NCBI RefSeq assembly: GCF_002419815.1
Contig: NZ_DIGV01000019.1
Coordinates: 1 to 64,000, forward strand
From: Brevundimonas sp. UBA5713
Lineage (GTDB): Bacteria; Pseudomonadota; Alphaproteobacteria; Caulobacterales; Caulobacteraceae
DNA: 64,000 nucleotides
Reading direction: 5' to 3'
Made by a program: the position numbers and the translations under genes. Positions 8,558 through 16,202 of this stretch are shown piece after piece. Position 1 is the stretch's first letter. Every line of letters starts with the position of its first letter. The notes beneath the pieces are model-generated. The model was not told where the DNA came from and made no database searches. It was given only the letters and a program-made list of their open reading frames with translations.

Positions 8558-8600
8558 GTGCAGTCTCCATCATGGCCCGCATCCGTGCGGGCTGCACTGA
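8555..8600 (-). promoter_or_regulatory. hairpin enclosing the exbD ribosome binding site
   Basis: On the minus strand the exbD leader contains GTGCAG (8596-8591), an inner hairpin GCCCGCA/TGCGGGC (8592-8575), the GGAGA ribosome binding site, and CTGCAC (8563-8558) immediately before the ATG. GTGCAG and CTGCAC can pair, closing the ribosome binding site inside a two-part stem. Whether this folding regulates translation is inference. Confidence 0.4.
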
Positions 8601-8777
8601 AAGTCTCGATCAGTGTCTTGGCGTTGCTTTGGCCTGTTGTAAAGCCGTCTCGAACGATGAAATCGCAGATGAACGAAATAAGCTTGCGATTTTAAGGGGA
8701 AAGCTCCCTGAAAAAGGTCGAAATCAACCAGTTTCAATCGCTTGCAGAACGTTGTTCTTGTGATTTCAGTCTGAAAC

Positions 8778-9392
8778 TTAGCCGCGGGCCAGTTTCAGGA
8801 ATCGCTCGACCAGGGCGTTGTCTTCCTTGAATACACCGGTGAAGCGCGTCGTCACGGTTGTAACGTGGCGGTGGTGCACGCCACGGGTTGTCATGCACTG
8901 GTGGGCTGCATCGACCATGACAGCGACGCCTTTGGGCTGAAGATGCTGTTCGATGGCTTCGATGATGTCGTTGGTAAGGGTTTCCTGATTTTGCAGGCGG
9001 CGGGCGAAAATCTCGACCACGCGCGCCAGCTTGGAAATGCCGACAACCTTTTCACCCGGAATATAGGCGACCCACGCCTTGCCGAGGAACGGGGCGAGGT
9101 GGTGTTCGCAGTGGCTCTCGACCTCGATCTCCTTGAGGATGACCATGTCGTCATAGCCGGTCACGTCTTCGAAGGTGCGCGACAGTTCTTTGGACGCATC
9201 GGCGTCATAGCCGTCAAACCATTCGCCATAGGCGTCTACCACGCGTTTGGGCGTGTCGATCAGGCCCGGACGGTCGGGGTTGTCGCCCGCCCAGGCGATG
9301 AGCGTACGCACAGCCTCCAGCGCCTGTTCGCGGCTGGGACGCACGACAGCGCCTTCATTGGCAACGAGAACGGGCTTTGCGGGCGTGGTCAT
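8778..9392 (-). CDS. folE: GTP cyclohydrolase I
   Basis: A 204-residue enzyme that converts GTP to 7,8-dihydroneopterin triphosphate, the first step toward tetrahydrofolate. Zinc ligands are visible in SHCEHHLAPF and in HQCMTTRGVHH; the segment RPGLIDTPKRVV and the helix LARVVEIFARRLQNQE are standard for type IA enzymes. The reading frame extends to 9467, but the added residues look unlike FolE, so ATG 9392 is chosen. It is divergent from cysS. Confidence 0.96.
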   Translation of the reverse strand: MTTPAKPVLVANEGAVVRPSREQALEAVRTLIAWAGDNPDRPGLIDTPKRVVDAYGEWFDGYDADASKELSRTFEDVTGYDDMVILKEIEVESHCEHHLAPFLGKAWVAYIPGEKVVGISKLARVVEIFARRLQNQETLTNDIIEAIEQHLQPKGVAVMVDAAHQCMTTRGVHHRHVTTVTTRFTGVFKEDNALVERFLKLARG

Positions 9393-9549
9393 GAAGAACG
9401 TTTCCGAGTGGGACGGCGGGCTGTCCCGTGAATAAAGACGACGAACGCACCCCAAGTGGTTTATCAAGGCGCGCGGACTGTTTATCTTGCTCGCTATATG
9501 GGACGTATGGCGCGTCCTGCAAGAAAACTCGCAAAAGACTTTACGACTA

Positions 9550-11001
9550 ATGGCCCTGCATATCTATGACACCCTGCGCCGTGAAAAGCGCCTGTTCGAA
9601 CCGCGCGATGCGAACCGGGTGACACTCTATGTCTGTGGGCCGACGGTCTATGACTATGCCCATATCGGCAATGCCCGCCCGCCGGTGGTGTTCGACGTGC
9701 TGGTGCGCCTGCTGCGCAAGACCTATGGCGCGGACAAGGTGATCTATGCCCGCAACGTCACCGACGTGGACGACAAGATCAACGCTAAGGCCGCCAAGGA
9801 AGGCGTGCCGATCGGCGAGATCACGGCCCGCTATGAAGCTGCCTATCTGTCGGACATGGGCCTGTTGAACGTGTCGCCGCCGGATATTGCGCCGCACGTC
9901 ACGGACCACATGGATGCAATCATCCAGCAGATTCAGGCCATCATCGATGCAGGCAGCGCCTATGCCGCCGAGGGCCATGTGCTGTTCGATGTGTCGTCCT
10001 ATCCGTCCTATGGCGCGCTGTCGGGCCGCAATCTGGACGACATGATTGCCGGTGCCCGCGTGGAAGTGGCCCCGTACAAGAAGAACCCGCACGACTTCGT
10101 GCTGTGGAAGCCGTCCAAGAAGGACGAGCCGTCGTGGCCCTCGCCGTGGGGCGAAGGCCGCCCCGGCTGGCACATTGAATGCTCGGCCATGATCGAGAAG
10201 AACCTCGGTTTGCCGATCGATATCCACGGCGGCGGTATCGATCTGGTCTTCCCGCACCATGAGAACGAGATCGCACAGGGCGTTTGCGCCCACGGTCACG
10301 CCCATGGCGACCGCGCGCATGATGAATACGCCCGCTACTGGATGCACAACGGCTTCCTGACCGTGGACGCCGAGAAGATGTCCAAATCGATCGGCAACGT
10401 CCTGCTGCTGAACAACCTCGTGAAGGCCATGCCGGGCGAGGTGGTGCGTTGGGCTCTGCTGAGCGCCCACTACCGCCAGCCGCTGGACTGGAACCAGACC
10501 CTGCTGGAACAGTCGCGCAAGAACCTCGATCGTCTGTACGGCGTGCTGCGCGATGCCGACGCCAAACTGGGCGACTTCGACTATGCCGCGCTGGAAGAGG
10601 CCGAAATGGAACTGGCCGAGCAGGAACTGAATCCGGTGCTGGACGCGCTGGACGACGACCTGAACACGCCGGGGGCATTTGCCCAGCTGTTCGCTCTGGG
10701 CAATGCCCTGCGCGAACTGCTGAACGACGCCGAGGCCGACATCAACGATGTGGCCATGGCCCGCTGGACGCTGAAGGAAGCCGCCGATCTGCTGGGCGTG
10801 CTGGCCATGGCTCCGGAGGAATGGTTCACAGGTGGCGACAGCGATCTGAAGGTGGAGGTCGAGGCTCTGCTGGAGCAGCGGGCCACGGCCCGTGCCGAAA
10901 AGAATTGGGCCGAGGCCGACCGTATCCGCGACCGCCTGAACGAGCTTAACGTGGTGGTCATGGACGGCCCCACCGGCGCGACGTGGCGCATGAAGGGCTA
11001 G
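9550..11001 (+). CDS. cysS: cysteinyl-tRNA synthetase
   Basis: A 483-residue class I aminoacyl-tRNA synthetase that charges tRNA-Cys. The zinc-site cysteine is in LYVCGPTVYD, the HIGH motif reads HIGN, the zinc-binding region appears again in GWHIECSAM and FPHHENEIAQ, and KMSKSIGN is the KMSKS loop. The C-terminal anticodon-binding part has the usual coiled helices. The frame opens at 9487, but MALHIYDTLRREK at ATG 9550 is the family start. The leader has no strong Shine-Dalgarno sequence. The gene is monocistronic and divergent from folE. Confidence 0.96.
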   Translation: MALHIYDTLRREKRLFEPRDANRVTLYVCGPTVYDYAHIGNARPPVVFDVLVRLLRKTYGADKVIYARNVTDVDDKINAKAAKEGVPIGEITARYEAAYLSDMGLLNVSPPDIAPHVTDHMDAIIQQIQAIIDAGSAYAAEGHVLFDVSSYPSYGALSGRNLDDMIAGARVEVAPYKKNPHDFVLWKPSKKDEPSWPSPWGEGRPGWHIECSAMIEKNLGLPIDIHGGGIDLVFPHHENEIAQGVCAHGHAHGDRAHDEYARYWMHNGFLTVDAEKMSKSIGNVLLLNNLVKAMPGEVVRWALLSAHYRQPLDWNQTLLEQSRKNLDRLYGVLRDADAKLGDFDYAALEEAEMELAEQELNPVLDALDDDLNTPGAFAQLFALGNALRELLNDAEADINDVAMARWTLKEAADLLGVLAMAPEEWFTGGDSDLKVEVEALLEQRATARAEKNWAEADRIRDRLNELNVVVMDGPTGATWRMKG

Positions 11002-11008
11002 GCCTCGC

Positions 11009-11413
11009 CTAGTCGCACACGGTCACAAGCACCAGATTCATGCCGCCGTTGAGATCGGGCAAGGCCCGGTTCTCGACGCGGCATCTGGGCCCCTCGTCGC
11101 GTGATCCGGATGACGCGGGCGGCGAGGGGCGCGCTTGAGGCGGCTGGCGAGGCGATGGTCGGGGCGCGTCGTTCTCGCTGCATACGCCTTCGGCGATCAG
11201 GCGCTGCCGAAACGCGTGTGCCTGTTCACGCGCGTGGGTTTCTGCCGCGGCGCGGCCCTGCCTTTGTGCAATCTGTTGAAAACGCATCTGCATAGCGCGA
11301 CGCTCTGCCTCGGGCAGGGCCGCAGCAGAGCAGGCTGTGGTGTTTTGAGCGGCCAATGGCGCGGGCATCAGGGGCATTGCCCCTAAAGCCGTAATGATAG
11401 CGACCCAACGCAT
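11009..11413 (-). CDS. small secreted hypothetical protein
   Basis: A 134-residue protein with a Sec signal peptide (MRWVAIITALGAMPLMPAPLAAQ) and no domain that I recognise. The mature part has an Arg/Gln-rich helical region (RQGRAAAETHAREQAHAFRQR), a Pro/Ser-rich linker and a short C-terminal segment with two Cys (RCRVENRALP and VTVCD). A third Cys pair (TTACSAA and EGVCSEN) could form disulfides. Of two in-frame ATGs, the one at 11413 has GGAGG eight bases upstream and is preferred over 11419. It converges on cysS with only a few bases between the stops. Confidence 0.6.
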   Translation of the reverse strand: MRWVAIITALGAMPLMPAPLAAQNTTACSAAALPEAERRAMQMRFQQIAQRQGRAAAETHAREQAHAFRQRLIAEGVCSENDAPRPSPRQPPQARPSPPASSGSRDEGPRCRVENRALPDLNGGMNLVLVTVCD

Positions 11414-11753
11414 GATCATATCCTCCCCAGACCTAATGACTGACGGGGAATGGAGGTTCATCCGCGCGTAATCACGTTTACTTCCCAACCCTGTGTGGTG
11501 AGGCCTGGCGAAGTCGCACAAAAACAAATGCGAGCAATATTATTGTCTCGCTTTATAGAGAGCGATTTCGAGCGTGGTCGATATTTCTAAAATAAAAGCT
11601 GGCTATTATAAAAAATAAATCGTAGTTCTCAGTTGTCGAATATCTCTGCGCAACGCTCTATCTTTTATGCACCGCATTGAGATCTTCCGTTTCCCTAGAC
11701 CCGACGACTTTCAGGATTTGCCTGATAAGTTCATTTTTACGGAGGTCATGGAA
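11414..11753. other. AT-rich intergenic region with the cspA leader
   Basis: About 340 bp between two divergent genes, with no convincing coding frame. The middle part (roughly 11530-11660) is much more AT-rich than its surroundings, with runs such as AAAAAATAAAT. It probably holds the cspA promoter and a long 5' untranslated leader, as is usual for cold-shock genes. I see no clear -35/-10 pair that I would defend. Confidence 0.5.
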
Positions 11754-11963
11754 ATGGCTACTGGTATCGTTAAGTGGTACAATCCCGCTAAAGGTTTTGG
11801 CTTCATCTCTCCGGATCAAGGTGGCGGCGACGTGTTCGTTCACGCCTCGGCGCTGGAACGCGCCAACATGGGTCCGTTGAGTGAAGGACAAGCTCTGTCG
11901 TACGAACTGGAACGCGATCAGCGCTCTGGCAAGACGTCAGCCGGTCAACTGCAAGCCGCCTAA
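11754..11963 (+). CDS. cspA: cold-shock protein (CspA family)
   Basis: A 69-residue single-domain cold-shock protein, an RNA/single-stranded DNA chaperone. RNP1 is KGFGFI and RNP2 is VFVHAS, in the standard order after GIVKWYN. The frame is open from 11667, but ATG 11754 has GGAGG eight bases upstream (11741-11745); an ATG at 11748 is too close to it. A strong terminator follows, so the gene is transcribed alone. An AT-rich leader of possibly 100-200 bases precedes it. Confidence 0.93.
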   Translation: MATGIVKWYNPAKGFGFISPDQGGGDVFVHASALERANMGPLSEGQALSYELERDQRSGKTSAGQLQAA

Positions 11964-11990
11964 TCACGGTCTGCTTTTGATCTAAGGAAG

Positions 11991-12019
11991 AACCCGCTCC
12001 GGTGCCGGTGCGGGTTTTT
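11991..12019 (+). terminator. intrinsic terminator after cspA
   Basis: Stem AACCCGC...GCGGGTT with an inner CCGG/CCGG pairing, followed by TTTTTC. It sits 28 bp after the cspA stop and next to the convergent DJ-1 gene. Confidence 0.85.
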
Positions 12020-12030
12020 CTAATTGGGGG

Positions 12031-12648
12031 TCAGGCTGCGCGAAACTGCGGGGCCAGATAGGGCGCGATGGCTTTTCTGGCCATCTCGACGTGGTGCTCT
12101 TTTTCCCCCACCGGCGCGACGTAATAGATGGCTTCGTCCGCATCGGCCTGCGAGCCCATGGAGGCGATCATCCATGCCGCCAGATACTGCGCCGACATAC
12201 AGCCCCCTGCCGTTGCCACACGGCCATGCGCCACGAATGGGGCTTCGATCACTTTGACGCCCGCTTCGATGACCCACGGCTTGGTCGTCAGGTCGGTACA
12301 GGCGGGCAGGTCGCCAATCAGCCCCAGCTTGGCTAGCAGCAAGGTGCCAGAGCATTGCGCCCCGACCCACTGGCGCGCCGGATCGATTTGCAGCTGCGAC
12401 AGGAAGCCGGCGTCGGCGGCATAGTCGCGGGTCTTGATACCGCTGCCCACCAGCACGGCATCGGCCTCAGGCAAAAAATCCAGACCCCGCTGACCGGTGA
12501 TGGTGACGCCGTTCATCGACGTGACCTGTTCGGTGGGCGTGGTGATCAGGGCTTCCCAGCCTTTGGCCCGCATCCGGTTCAGGATGCCCGCAGCAATGAA
12601 CGAGTCCAGCTCGTTAAAACCATCAAGTGTGAGAACGGCGATCTTCAT
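12031..12648 (-). CDS. DJ-1/PfpI family protein (glutamine amidotransferase-like)
   Basis: A 205-residue cytoplasmic protein of the DJ-1/PfpI superfamily. It begins MKIAVLTLDGFNELD, has the acid residue in that helix, and carries the nucleophile-elbow Cys at about residue 99 in GAQCSGTLLLAK, with the His/Asp region of the fold later. PATA-type loops are absent, and the gene resembles the isonitrile-hydratase or AraC-like N-terminal branch rather than true DJ-1. The substrate is unknown. The frame runs to 12717, but ATG 12648 gives the family start. Confidence 0.8.
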   Translation of the reverse strand: MKIAVLTLDGFNELDSFIAAGILNRMRAKGWEALITTPTEQVTSMNGVTITGQRGLDFLPEADAVLVGSGIKTRDYAADAGFLSQLQIDPARQWVGAQCSGTLLLAKLGLIGDLPACTDLTTKPWVIEAGVKVIEAPFVAHGRVATAGGCMSAQYLAAWMIASMGSQADADEAIYYVAPVGEKEHHVEMARKAIAPYLAPQFRAA

Positions 12649-12716
12649 GCTTTCAACCTGTGCCCCAACCGGACGCGTGTCCAGTGTCCTGCAGGGCAAG
12701 GCAGGCGCAGAAATCA

Positions 12717-12746
12717 AAACGGCCCGCCGGATGGGGCGGGCCGTTT
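12717..12746 (-). terminator. intrinsic terminator after mltB-like gene
   Basis: On the minus strand AAACGGCCCGCC-CCATCC-GGCGGGCCGTTTT forms a long GC-rich stem with a T-rich end, six bases past the stop of the transglycosylase gene. It is symmetrical enough to work in both directions. Confidence 0.8.
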
Positions 12747-12752
12747 AAGCGA

Positions 12753-14048
12753 TCAGCGTGCGCGACGGATCAGTTCCTCGGCCAGCGTATCGGTCAGATA
12801 GCCGTCCGGTGTGCGGCCATTGGCGGCCTGCCACCGGCGTAGTGCCGCGCGGGTGTTGGAGCCGATCACGCCGTCGACGCCTTGGGTGTCAAAGCCCATC
12901 TTGGTCAGAGCCGTCTGGGCACCGATCCGCTGCTCTCGGGTCAGTGGGCCGTCATTGGGCCAGCTGGCCTGCAGCGCCGGCTTACCCATTACGCCGTCTG
13001 CGATCAGGCCGATGGCCAGCGCATAGCTGACGGAGTTGTTGTAGCGGCGGATCACATAGTGGTTCGGAAGGGCAAGGAAGACAGGGCCCTTGGCCCCTTG
13101 GGGCAGCAGGATGGTGGCTTCCTCGGCGCGTTCGGCCTCGTTCAGGCTCTGGCCATTGGTCAGGCGAACGCCCCGCGATTCCCAATAGGCCCAGTTATGT
13201 TTGGGGCCTTCGGCTTGGGTGTAGTCAAAGTTGGCGGGCAGAGTGACCTCATAGGCCCAGCCCTGGCCGCGCTTCCATCCGGCCTGTGCCAGCAGGTTGG
13301 CGGCAGAGGCGAGGGCGTCGGCGTCCGAGCCCCAGATATCGACCTTGCCGTCGCCGTTTTGGTCCACGCCAAGACGCAGATAGTTGTCGGGCATGAACTG
13401 GGTCTGGCCCATGGCACCGGCCCAGCTGCCCTTCAGGCCCGCGCGGTCGCGTTTGCCGTCCACCACAATGTCGAGGGCATGTTTCAGCTGGCCTTCTGCC
13501 CAAGCGCGGCGGCGACCGTCAAAGGCCAGCGTGGCCAGCGATCGGATGACATCGAAATCACCCTGCACCTGACCAAAGGCGCTTTCCTGCGCCCAGATGC
13601 CCAGAAGGATTTCCGACGGTACGCCGAATCTCTGGGTGACAGCCCACGGCACACGGTCCGTGCGCTGGCGTGCCATGGCGATTCGCGAGGCGGCGGTGGC
13701 GTTCTGAATATAGGTGCCCGCCGGACGCGAGAATTCAGGCTGGTTGCGATCCAGACGGATCACGCTGGGGTTCGGCGTGATGCCTTCCAGTTCGCGGGCG
13801 TATTCCCAGCGGCGATTGCCGCCGTGACGCTCAAGGAAGCTGTCCTTCCACTGCTCGAAACTGGCGTAGTCGAAAGCTGGCGACAGGTCCGGCTGGGTCT
13901 CGGCGACCGGTGGTTGGGTGGTCGGCGTTTGTGCCGGAGTTTCGACAGGTTGGACCGGTGGTGTCGCCGGTTGGGGGACCGGCACCATGGGCGAGCAAGC
14001 CGCAACCGTAGTTACAAGCAGAAGACGGAAGGCAATACGCATGACCAT
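12753..14048 (-). CDS. mltB: lytic murein transglycosylase, MltB-type lipoprotein
   Basis: A 431-residue enzyme that cleaves the glycan strands of peptidoglycan. The N-terminus is a lipoprotein signal (LLLVTTVAAC) followed by a Pro/Gln/Thr-rich linker to about residue 55. The transglycosylase domain shows FGVPSEILLGIWAQESAFGQ, with the catalytic Glu in AQES, and GAMGQTQFMPDNY. The C-terminal 60 residues are a peptidoglycan-binding domain (ALTKMGFDTQGVDGVIGSNTRAALRRWQ). It is likely anchored in the outer membrane facing the periplasm. The start may instead be the ATG at 14042. Confidence 0.9.
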   Translation of the reverse strand: MVMRIAFRLLLVTTVAACSPMVPVPQPATPPVQPVETPAQTPTTQPPVAETQPDLSPAFDYASFEQWKDSFLERHGGNRRWEYARELEGITPNPSVIRLDRNQPEFSRPAGTYIQNATAASRIAMARQRTDRVPWAVTQRFGVPSEILLGIWAQESAFGQVQGDFDVIRSLATLAFDGRRRAWAEGQLKHALDIVVDGKRDRAGLKGSWAGAMGQTQFMPDNYLRLGVDQNGDGKVDIWGSDADALASAANLLAQAGWKRGQGWAYEVTLPANFDYTQAEGPKHNWAYWESRGVRLTNGQSLNEAERAEEATILLPQGAKGPVFLALPNHYVIRRYNNSVSYALAIGLIADGVMGKPALQASWPNDGPLTREQRIGAQTALTKMGFDTQGVDGVIGSNTRAALRRWQAANGRTPDGYLTDTLAEELIRRAR

Positions 14049-14227
14049 AGGCTAACGCCCCAAAAACTGTCGACCAATCACAAGCGCGCGAAGTCACCGT
14101 GGGTTTCGTCTAAAACCTTTAAAAGCCCGCTAAATTTGCAGACTTTTTTGTCCGACTCTGCTATTTGACCCACTTCGTCTTGGGCGTTCGTCTAGGGGCG
14201 TGATCGGCACTGAATCCGGCTCGGATG

Positions 14228-14256
14228 TTGACGTGCAGGCCATAGCTCTCTATAGG
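14228..14256 (+). promoter_or_regulatory. candidate housekeeping promoter for rpmJ
   Basis: TTGACG (14228-14233) and TATAGG (14251-14256) are spaced by 17 bases, close to the sigma-70 consensus. About 80 bases of leader follow before the rpmJ ATG, including a GC-rich hairpin GCCGCGGG/CCTGCGGC. The rest of the interval 14049-14337 has no coding frame that I trust. Confidence 0.45.
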
Positions 14257-14337
14257 CACCGCTCCGCCGCGGGTTCGCCTGCGGCTTCCTTGTTTTATTC
14301 GCCCTCACGGGCCTCCAATCATACGGGACGTCCGACC

Positions 14338-14463
14338 ATGAAGGTCCGTAGCTCGCTGAAGTCGCTCAAGGGTCGCCACCGCGACTGCAAAATCGTTCGC
14401 CGCAAGGGCGTTCTGTACGTGATCAACAAGACTGATCCGCGCTTCAAGGCCAAGCAAGGCTAA
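14338..14463 (+). CDS. rpmJ: 50S ribosomal protein L36
   Basis: A 41-residue ribosomal protein, MKVRSSLKSLKGRHRDCKIV and so on, ending DPRFKAKQG. It is the longer form of L36 usual in alphaproteobacteria; the zinc-finger cysteines of the 37-38-residue form are not conserved (only one Cys is present). The frame is open from 14200 but ATG 14338 is the family start. It stands alone, away from the spc operon, with its own candidate promoter and a terminator. Confidence 0.95.
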   Translation: MKVRSSLKSLKGRHRDCKIVRRKGVLYVINKTDPRFKAKQG

Positions 14464-14529
14464 GGAACGCGTGACTGTGGCGCGCCCGCCGGGTGCGCCC
14501 CGTCAAGTTGGTGGATTGTGCAGATCCAC

Positions 14530-14560
14530 AAGGCCATGGGCAAATGTCCGTGGCCTTTTT
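14530..14560 (+). terminator. intrinsic terminator after rpmJ
   Basis: Stem AAGGCCATGG/CCGTGGCCTT with loop GCAAATGT, followed by further T residues, about 70 bp past the rpmJ stop. Confidence 0.8.
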
Positions 14561-14685
14561 CGTGCCTGCTCATCGGCCTTCCAGATGCGGCAACAGAGTT
14601 TTTCGAATCTCTGGCTTGAGCCGAACGCGCGGGCGTGATTAGTCCGCAGCCAATCCTCATTTAAAAAGTTCGCCGGAGATCCACT

Positions 14686-14955
14686 TTGGACGACGCATCC
14701 TTCGAAAACCCAGACGTTCTGACCGCCGCCGCCCAAGGCCGCCTGCGCACCATCATCGAGCGCATCGAGCGTCTGGAAGAAGACAAGAAAGCCGTCATGG
14801 AAGACATGAAGGAGGTCTTCGCCGAGGCCAAGGGCGAAGGCTATGACGTCAAGGTGCTGCGCAAGGTCATCCGCATTCGCAAGCAGGATCGCGCCAAGCG
14901 TCAGGAAGAGGAAGCGATCCTCGACCTGTATCTGTCGGCTCTGGGCGAAGTCTAA
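14686..14955 (+). CDS. gapR: GapR-family nucleoid protein (DUF2312)
   Basis: An 89-residue DUF2312 protein. In Caulobacter crescentus GapR binds overtwisted AT-rich DNA ahead of forks and transcription and helps topoisomerases. The sequence is largely helical and charged: LRTIIERIERLEEDKKAVMED, then EVFAEAKGEGYDVKVLRKVI and the basic RIRKQDRAKRQEEEAILDLY, all typical of the family and of the same length. The start is TTG at 14686 with GGAG at 14675-14678. The proximity to a tacA-like gene matches my recollection of the Caulobacter order and supports the call. Confidence 0.92.
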   Translation: MDDASFENPDVLTAAAQGRLRTIIERIERLEEDKKAVMEDMKEVFAEAKGEGYDVKVLRKVIRIRKQDRAKRQEEEAILDLYLSALGEV

Positions 14956-14971
14956 GGCCACAGGCACCGGC

Positions 14972-15388
14972 TTGAAGCGAAAGCCTCCTGCCAGTCCCTA
15001 TGAGTTACAGCGCAAGGCAGCCCAGCGGGCGGCCTTGAACGCCCTCAAGCGCGCCCGCCGCTCCGCAGAGAAGGCGGGCGTTTCGCTGTCTGAATGGGAG
15101 GACGAGTTCCTCACCTCCGTCAGCGAACGGGTGAAAGAGCATGGCCGCGCCTTCGGTGATCCCGAACTGGGCGGGCCGGGGCAGGCGCTCTCGGCCATGC
15201 AGGGGCGTAAGCTCAAAGAGATTGCGAAAAAGGCTAACGGCGAAGACCGCTTTAGCCCGAAAAACAAGGCTAACGGCGAAGACCGCTTTAGCCCCAAGAA
15301 CAAGGCTAACGGCGAAGACCGCGCTGCCCCGCAACGCAAAAGAGGGGCACGGACCCCGTACCCCTCTCGCGATATCAACGATGAATAG
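14972..15388 (+). CDS. basic hypothetical protein with 12-residue tandem repeats
   Basis: A protein of about 138 residues that I do not recognise. The first 85 residues are helical and basic (LQRKAAQRAALNALKRARRS, then WEDEFLTSVSERVKEHG). The C-terminal part is made of an in-frame repeat, KANGEDRFSPKN, present twice in full and a third time in part, followed by a basic tail with RKRGARTP. It starts 16 bp after gapR on the same strand, so it is probably cotranscribed. The proposed start is TTG 14972 with only a weak ribosome binding site; the open frame begins earlier inside gapR. Confidence 0.6.
   Translation: MKRKPPASPYELQRKAAQRAALNALKRARRSAEKAGVSLSEWEDEFLTSVSERVKEHGRAFGDPELGGPGQALSAMQGRKLKEIAKKANGEDRFSPKNKANGEDRFSPKNKANGEDRAAPQRKRGARTPYPSRDINDE
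15230..15322 (+). repeat. 36-bp in-frame tandem repeat
   Basis: Units begin at 15230, 15266 and 15302 with an exact 36-bp period; the third is cut after 21 bases. Units differ only at a few third positions (CCGAAAAAC versus CCCAAGAAC). Each unit encodes KANGEDRFSPKN, so the array changes protein length without shifting the frame. Confidence 0.95.
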
Positions 15389-15391
15389 GCC

Positions 15392-16039
15392 TCAGGGCAG
15401 TTGTTCGAGGCGCAACGCCGACAGCCAAGGTGCATAGGCCGCCTGTCCGGCGGTGATGCCCTTTATCTCCTGCTCGATATTGAGGGTCAGTGCATAGCGG
15501 TCGCGAACCACGCCGACCACGCTACCGACCTGACCGCCCGACGATAGCGGCTCGACGTCCAATGCATATTTCAGGCCGCCGGCCTCTTCTTTGACAACCG
15601 TCAGATAGTCTTCGCCGCCTAGTTCCTCCAGAGAAGCCGGATAGGCCAGCGCCGTCTCGCGAAGGCCTTCAGCCATGATGACAGCGGTCTTGGCCGCCTG
15701 CATCGGCAGGGCCTTGCCCATTTGCGCCAGTTGCGGCGGAGTGTCACCGTCCGGTCCCTGTGAATCCACCAGAATAAGGCTGGTGGATGCGCCTGGTTCT
15801 CCCCAGACCATCTCCACCGAGAAGGGCTGGCAGTCGACAGAGGTCAGCGGCTTGCCCGCAATGGCGGCGGGCTCGGGAAGGGCAGGCAGCAGGGGATTAT
15901 CCTTACAGGTGTCGGGTAGGGCTGCTGTGCGCGCGGCGGTGGCTTCGGATGCAGGCGTGTCGGATTGGGAACAGGCAGCCAGCGCCAAGCCCATGGCCAC
16001 CAGCGGAAGAATGAGGGGCGAAGACACAAGCTTGGACAC
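15392..16039 (-). CDS. hypothetical lipoprotein
   Basis: A 215-residue protein with a lipoprotein signal (VSSPLILPLVAMGLALAAC, Cys as first mature residue) followed by a Ser/Thr/Ala-rich linker. The mature domain has Cys in DTCKDNP and VDCQPF and no motif that I recognise; the pattern of beta strands resembles no named family to me. The frame opens at 16117, but a GTG at 16039 with GAGGT about six bases before it gives a proper signal peptide. It converges on the gene after gapR and lies downstream of tacA. Confidence 0.65.
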   Translation of the reverse strand: MSKLVSSPLILPLVAMGLALAACSQSDTPASEATAARTAALPDTCKDNPLLPALPEPAAIAGKPLTSVDCQPFSVEMVWGEPGASTSLILVDSQGPDGDTPPQLAQMGKALPMQAAKTAVIMAEGLRETALAYPASLEELGGEDYLTVVKEEAGGLKYALDVEPLSSGGQVGSVVGVVRDRYALTLNIEQEIKGITAGQAAYAPWLSALRLEQLP

Positions 16040-16131
16040 AAAGACCTCGGAATCACATGGGTAAAGGCCAAGTTTGGATCGATAATCGATGTTATGCCAG
16101 TCGTGCAGGGCGAACATCGGCTCGGCACAAA

Positions 16132-16168
16132 GAAAAAACCGATCCCGACCACTGGGCCGGAACCGGTC
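16132..16168 (-). terminator. intrinsic terminator after tacA-like gene
   Basis: On the minus strand ACCGGTTCCGGCC-CAGT-GGTCGGGATCGGT pairs with three G-U pairs and is followed by TTTTTCTTT. It separates the regulator from the lipoprotein gene. Confidence 0.8.
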
Positions 16169-16202
16169 TAGAGGTTCTGGAGAGATAAAGAGGCGGCGGG
16201 GG

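Noticed and set aside
15230..15322. 36-bp direct repeats as a CRISPR array
   Set aside because: The units are contiguous with no spacers and keep the reading frame, so this is a coding tandem repeat.
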